Part shown: one piece after another, positions 5,622 through 8,526 of the stretch | Layout of the letters: each line of letters begins with the position of its first letter | Numbering within the stretch: the stretch's first letter is position 1 | NCBI GenBank assembly: GCA_003565055.1 | Contig: PXDM01000426.1 | Location: 1-8,526, forward strand | DNA length: 8,526 bases | Source of the DNA: Paracoccaceae bacterium | Lineage (GTDB): Bacteria; Pseudomonadota; Alphaproteobacteria; Rhodobacterales; Rhodobacteraceae | Direction of reading: 5' to 3' | Made by a program: the position numbers and the translations under genes | Notes under the pieces: model-generated | What the model was told of the DNA's origin: nothing | Database searches by the model: none | Seen by the model: the letters and a program-made list of their open reading frames with translations, nothing else

Positions 5622-5628
5622 AGAGCAA
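5599..5628 (-). promoter_or_regulatory. candidate promoter of the dGTPase-like gene
   Basis: On the minus strand TTGCTC (5628-5623) is followed after 18 bases by TACAAT (5604-5599), a 5-of-6 match to the -10 consensus with a weak -35. The start would fall near 5592, which leaves about 16 bases of leader before the ATG at 5576 and argues against the upstream ATG at 5591. Confidence 0.42.
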
Positions 5629-5658
5629 AGTAATCGGAAATAATCCAAGGCCCTGCCA

Positions 5659-5991
5659 ATGACCCTCACTTTGCCGCCGCGCGTCAGCGACCGTGCTTTT
5701 GCCCGTCTCGCGGAGATTGCCGAAGATACTGGTGAGGTCAAGGCCCTGCGGATCGCGGTCGATGGCGGGGGCTGTTCGGGATTTCAATATGATATCCGCT
5801 TTGACACGCCTGCCGAGGATGATCTGATCCTCGAGCGCGACGGCCAGCGCGTGCTGATTGACCCCGTCTCGCTGCCGTTTCTCGAAAACGCGGTGATTGA
5901 TTTCTCCGAAGAGCTGATCGGCGCGCGTTTCGTGATCGACAACCCCAACGCCTCCTCCAGTTGCGGCTGCGGCATCAGCTTTTCGATGTGA
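5659..5991 (+). CDS. erpA: ErpA/IscA-type iron-sulfur cluster carrier protein
   Basis: This 110-residue A-type carrier of the HesB/IscA family accepts Fe-S clusters from a scaffold and passes them to target apoproteins. The three conserved cysteines are present: Cys39 in GGGCSGFQYD, and Cys102 and Cys104 in SCGCGISFSM. Other family features are LRIAVDGGGCSGF and LPFLENAVIDFSEELIGARFVIDNPNA. The symbol erpA follows the usual naming of this single-gene form in alphaproteobacteria; iscA or sufA cannot be ruled out, because no isc or suf genes are next to it. The ATG has AAGG 8 bases upstream. It stands alone, divergent from the dGTPase-like gene and followed by pmtA on the same strand after 126 bases. 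Confidence 0.9.
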   Translation: MTLTLPPRVSDRAFARLAEIAEDTGEVKALRIAVDGGGCSGFQYDIRFDTPAEDDLILERDGQRVLIDPVSLPFLENAVIDFSEELIGARFVIDNPNASSSCGCGISFSM

Positions 5992-5998
5992 GCTGCCC

Positions 5999-6031
5999 AA
6001 AATTTCCCATCTGATCACATGACGAAATTTT
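5999..6031. repeat. AT-rich nested inverted repeat downstream of the ErpA-type gene
   Basis: AAAATTTC (5999-6006) and GAAATTTT (6024-6031) are perfect 8-base inverted arms. Inside them CAT/ATG (6008-6010, 6019-6021) and the palindrome TGATCA (6012-6017) are nearly concentric. The stem is AT-rich in an otherwise GC-rich window, and a few T residues follow. It may be a weak terminator for the upstream gene or a dimeric regulator's operator for pmtA. Confidence 0.4.
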
Positions 6032-6058
6032 TAATGCCGCCTGAAGGTGCTTTATATT
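6030..6058 (+). promoter_or_regulatory. possible pmtA promoter
   Basis: TTTAAT (6030-6035) and TATATT (6053-6058) are 17 bases apart. The -10 is fair (TATA core) and the -35 poor (3 of 6). It begins at the outer edge of the AT-rich inverted repeat, so a protein bound there would cover the -35. Start near 6065 would leave about 53 bases before the GTG. Confidence 0.28.
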
Positions 6059-6117
6059 GACGCGCTGTCGGCTCTGCTCCAAGGGAGGCGTTACAAAAGT
6101 TTACCGGGGGGAAGCGC

Positions 6118-6735
6118 GTGAAGCCTGAGGCCATTACGACAAGCTATCGCCGCTGGGCGCCCGTCTATGATTTCACCTTCGGGCAGATCACCCATGCGGG
6201 ACGGCGCCATGCCACCAAGGTCGCCAATGCGAGCGGGGGGCGCGTGCTGGAAGTGGGCGTCGGCACCGGGCTTGCCCTGCCCTATTACACTCCCGGTCTG
6301 GACGTCACTGGCATTGATTTTTCAGAGGAAATGCTTGAGCGCGCCCGCACCAAGGTGCGCGAGGAAAACCTGTCTCATGTGCGCGAATTGCGTCAGATGG
6401 ATGCGCGCAGGCTCGACTTCCCGGATGCGAGCTTCGACACAGTCGTGGCGATGCATCTGATTTCTGTCGTGCCCGACCCCGAGCAGGTCATGGCCGAGAT
6501 GGCGCGGGTCTGCAAACCCGGCGGCCAGATCCTTCTGGTCAATCATTTCGCGCGCGAGGAAGGCTGGCTTGCCTGGCTGGAACGCAAATTTGCGCCCTTC
6601 GCGGACTACCTCGGCTGGCACTCGAATTTCCCGAAAGATCGCGTCTTGGGCGTGCAGAGCCTGAATGTGGTTGAAGAAAAGACCCTGACCGCGCTGGGGC
6701 TCTTCACCTTCCTGCGGATGGAAAAAACCGCCTGA
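6118..6735 (+). CDS. pmtA: phosphatidylethanolamine N-methyltransferase, Rhodobacter type
   Basis: PmtA (205 residues) uses S-adenosylmethionine to methylate phosphatidylethanolamine stepwise to phosphatidylcholine at the inner face of the membrane. The class I methyltransferase fold is evident: RVLEVGVGTGLALPYY (residues 42-57) is the SAM-binding motif I, VTGIDFSEEMLERAR (63-77) the acidic loop, QMDARRLDFPDASFDTVVAMHLISVVPDP (93-121) motifs II-III, and VCKPGGQILLVNHF (131-144) follows. The N-terminal SYRRWAPVYDFTFG (9-22) and FADYLGWHSNF (161-171) are characteristic of the Rhodobacter-type PmtA, about 200 residues long. No membrane helix is present, as expected for that group. The start is GTG at 6118-6120, with a GGGGGGA purine run about 5 bases before it. 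The gene converges on the AGCS symporter gene. Confidence 0.92.
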   Translation: MKPEAITTSYRRWAPVYDFTFGQITHAGRRHATKVANASGGRVLEVGVGTGLALPYYTPGLDVTGIDFSEEMLERARTKVREENLSHVRELRQMDARRLDFPDASFDTVVAMHLISVVPDPEQVMAEMARVCKPGGQILLVNHFAREEGWLAWLERKFAPFADYLGWHSNFPKDRVLGVQSLNVVEEKTLTALGLFTFLRMEKTA

Positions 6736-6750
6736 TCGTGCCCGTGGAAG

Positions 6751-6779
6751 GTAGGATGCGTGCCGAGCACGCACCCTAC
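6751..6779. repeat. REP-like palindrome between convergent genes
   Basis: GTAGG-A-TGCGTGC (6751-6763), loop CGA, GCACGCA-C-CCTAC (6767-6779). The 13-base arms pair fully except for one position, which is A-C in plus-strand RNA but G-U in minus-strand RNA. The unit looks like the short GTAGG...CCTAC palindromes dispersed between genes of many proteobacteria; only one copy lies in this window. It could protect the symporter mRNA 3' end or help stop transcription. Confidence 0.7.
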
Positions 6780-6780
6780 G

Positions 6781-6803
6781 AGGGGTGTGTCCACCCTTAT
6801 TTA
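6781..6803 (+). terminator. candidate terminator downstream of pmtA
   Basis: AGGGGTG (6781-6787), loop TGTC, CACCCTT (6792-6798) form a 7-bp stem with one G-T pair, followed by ATTTA. It lies 45 bases after the pmtA stop and overlaps the stop codon of the opposing symporter gene. The T-run is short and broken, so termination may be partial. Confidence 0.45.
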
Positions 6804-8323
6804 TACGCCTTGATCTGACCTGATTTCAGCCGCAGCAGATAGCTGTTGAGCTCCCGCTTCACGATCGGCATCAGGAAGTAGAGCGCGATGATGTTGAAGA
6901 TCGCCATCGAGAAGAGCGCAGCATCCGAGAAGTCGATGACAGCGTCGAGGCTCGTGACCGCGCCCACGAAGATGAAGAAGCAGAAGGCCAGCTTGAAGAC
7001 CAGCTCCTTCGTCTCACCTTCGCCGAACATGTAGGTCCAGGCTTTCACACCATAGTAGGACCAGGTGATCATCGTCGAGAAGGCGAAGAGGAACACCGCC
7101 ACCGACAGCGCATAGGGTGCCCAGCCGAAGGCCGACCCAAACGCCGCCGAGGTCAGCGGCACACCAGCGCCCACGCCTTCGGCGTTCTGGATGCGCCCGT
7201 TCGCATCAAGCAGATACATCCCCGTATTCGCGTCGATCAGAAGCTGCTGGGTGATGATGATCACAAGTGCGGTCATGGTGCAGATGATCACAGTGTCGAT
7301 GAACGGCTCCAGCAGCGACACGAAACCCTCGCTGATCGGCTCCTTGGTGCGCACCGCCGAATGGGCAATCGCCGCCGAGCCGATGCCCGCCTCATTGGAA
7401 AACGCCGCGCGCCGGAAGCCCTGGATGATCGCGCCGACCATGCCGCCGACAATCCCGCTATCGGTGAAGGCACCACGGATGATCTCGCTGAAGGCCCAGC
7501 CGATCATGTCCCAGTTCAGGAACAGGATTGCCATGCCGACGATGAAATAGCCCCCGCCCATGAAGGGCACGACTTTCTCGGTCACCCGCGCGATGGATTT
7601 GATCCCACCGACGATCACCAGAAACACGATGCCTGACAGCACGATCCCGGTGATCCAGGTCGGCACACCCAGCACGCTCTGCACCTGGCTCGCGGCCTGA
7701 TTGGCCTGGAACATGTTGCCGCCCCCCAGCGCGCCCAGCACGCAGAAGATCGAGAACATGATCGCCATGAAACCGCCCAAGGGCAGACCACGCTCGGCAA
7801 AACCCTTCTTGATGTAATACATCGGGCCGCCCGAGACGCTGCCATCCGGGTATTCATTGCGGTATTTCACGCCCAGCGTGCATTCGGTGAATTTCGACGC
7901 CATGCCCAGAAGCCCGGCGAGGATCATCCAGAAGGTCGCCCCCGCGCCGCCAATCGACACCGCGACCGCAACCCCTGCGATATTGCCCAGACCCACCGTC
8001 CCCGAAAGCGCGGCTGTGAGCGCCTGAAACGGGCTGACCTCACCCGCGTCCTTCGGGTCGGAATATTTGCCGCGCACGATCTGCAGGGCATGACCAAAGG
8101 CGCGGACCTGAATGAACCCGAAATAGAGGGTGAAGACCAGCGCCCCGATGACCAGCCAGCCGACGATCCACGGAACACCCGTCCCCGGCAGATTGGCGAA
8201 AATCAGGTTCACGAACCAACCTGTGGAACTGGCGAAAACAGAGTCGATGGTCTCGGCGATGCTCGCCTGAGCGGGCCTTGCAAGCGCTGCGGTCGCTGCA
8301 AGGGCAGCAAGAACATTTTTCAT
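6797..8323 (-). CDS. alanine/glycine:cation symporter (AGCS family)
   Basis: This 508-residue inner-membrane protein belongs to the AGCS family, which imports alanine or glycine with Na+ or H+. The family hallmark SPFQALTAALSGTVGLGNIAGVAVAVSIGGAGATFWM lies at about residues 97-133. SGGPMYYIKKGF (164-175) and QGFRRAAFSNEAGIGSAAIAHSAV (301-324) are also diagnostic. About ten or more hydrophobic segments alternate with short loops. A hydrophilic stretch at about 363-390 (IDANTGMYLLDANGR) precedes the later helices. The N-terminus (MKNVLAALAATAALARPAQA) looks like a signal peptide, a form common in marine relatives. The ATG at 8321-8323 is chosen for its AGGAGG about 7 bases upstream; an in-frame ATG 8 codons earlier lacks one. 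It follows a universal stress protein gene after 20 bases. Confidence 0.95.
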   Translation of the reverse strand: MKNVLAALAATAALARPAQASIAETIDSVFASSTGWFVNLIFANLPGTGVPWIVGWLVIGALVFTLYFGFIQVRAFGHALQIVRGKYSDPKDAGEVSPFQALTAALSGTVGLGNIAGVAVAVSIGGAGATFWMILAGLLGMASKFTECTLGVKYRNEYPDGSVSGGPMYYIKKGFAERGLPLGGFMAIMFSIFCVLGALGGGNMFQANQAASQVQSVLGVPTWITGIVLSGIVFLVIVGGIKSIARVTEKVVPFMGGGYFIVGMAILFLNWDMIGWAFSEIIRGAFTDSGIVGGMVGAIIQGFRRAAFSNEAGIGSAAIAHSAVRTKEPISEGFVSLLEPFIDTVIICTMTALVIIITQQLLIDANTGMYLLDANGRIQNAEGVGAGVPLTSAAFGSAFGWAPYALSVAVFLFAFSTMITWSYYGVKAWTYMFGEGETKELVFKLAFCFFIFVGAVTSLDAVIDFSDAALFSMAIFNIIALYFLMPIVKRELNSYLLRLKSGQIKAYK

Positions 8324-8343
8324 GGGAATCCTCCTGAATGCCA

Positions 8344-8526
8344 TCATGGAACGATTGTGCAGGGCACAGGGGCCACTTGCGAGAGCGTCGCGGCAACCGA
8401 GCCGAAGAGCCGCGCCTGCAGGCCCTTTTCGCCAGTCCGCCCGACAATGATCTGCGTGGCCTTGAATTCGGTCGCGAGGTCACAGAGCACTTCGGCGATA
8501 TGGCCGTAACGCACTTCGGTCGAGAC
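8344..8526 (-). CDS. universal stress protein (UspA family), C-terminal part (cut by window edge)
   Basis: The last 60 residues of a UspA-type protein are visible, open from the window edge to the TGA at 8344-8346. The segment ATQIIVGRTGEKGLQARLF continues as GSVAATLSQVAPVPCTIVP and ends the protein. It contains GRTG-EKGLQARLF-GS, which matches the ATP-binding pattern G-x2-G-x9-G-S/T of ATP-binding Usp domains. The family is usually about 140-150 residues per domain, so at least half is missing to the right. It lies 20 bases upstream of the AGCS symporter start on the same strand, and the symporter's AGGAGG lies in that gap. Co-transcription is very likely. By analogy with other transporter-linked Usp proteins, it may tune the transporter; this is inference. 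Confidence 0.88.
   Translation of the reverse strand, partial: VSTEVRYGHIAEVLCDLATEFKATQIIVGRTGEKGLQARLFGSVAATLSQVAPVPCTIVP

Noticed and set aside
4389..5633. A 414-codon plus-strand reading frame antisense to the dGTPase-like gene
   Set aside because: Same reason: an Arg/His-rich shadow frame in high-GC coding DNA, with no family resemblance, across a clearly conserved HD-domain gene.
6059..6087. TTGACG as a -35 element for pmtA
   Set aside because: No acceptable -10 lies 16-18 bases downstream; the TATATT at 6053-6058 is the better candidate.

Overview
The window is a high-GC core-genome segment of an alphaproteobacterium, most likely a member of the Rhodobacterales/Rhodobacteraceae. The protein styles support this: a Rhodobacter-type PmtA phospholipid N-methyltransferase, a small DUF1127 protein ending in AVYG, and a tRNA-Trp / secE / nusG / rplK / rplA neighbourhood. 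I recognise nearly every gene. I see no phage, insertion sequence, CRISPR array or defence system, and no stretch over 300 bases lacks a gene.

Left part (1-2939, all minus strand). Read in the direction of transcription, the order is tRNA-Trp(CCA), a sulfotransferase-family gene, secE, nusG, rplK (L11) and rplA (L1, cut by the window edge). This is the translation/secretion cluster, but a sulfotransferase gene sits between tRNA-Trp and secE. A candidate sigma70-type promoter lies just before secE. A strong hairpin with a T-rich tail lies between secE and nusG and looks like an intrinsic terminator or attenuator, with a possible nusG promoter right after it. The nusG-rplK gap can fold into a hairpin carrying a GTGGGAGGC core that resembles the L1-binding region of 23S rRNA, so it is a candidate site for L1 autoregulation.

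Middle part (3119-5991). A 53-residue DUF1127 protein on the plus strand runs tail-to-tail into coaD on the minus strand, with a 13-base overlap. Upstream of coaD on the same strand lie a two-CBS-domain protein and a dGTPase-like HD-domain hydrolase. The dGTPase gene is divergent from an ErpA/IscA-type iron-sulfur carrier gene. The 82 bases between those two starts hold two candidate promoters facing each other and overlapping.

Right part (5999-8526). pmtA on the plus strand converges with a gene for a sodium/proton-coupled alanine/glycine symporter (AGCS family) on the minus strand. Two hairpins stand back to back between them. The symporter gene lies 20 bases after the end of a universal stress protein gene that is cut by the right edge, which suggests a usp-transporter operon.

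The genes serve housekeeping roles: translation, secretion, transcription elongation, coenzyme A synthesis, dNTP balance, Fe-S assembly, phosphatidylcholine synthesis and amino-acid uptake. The most interesting material is regulatory and lies between the genes.
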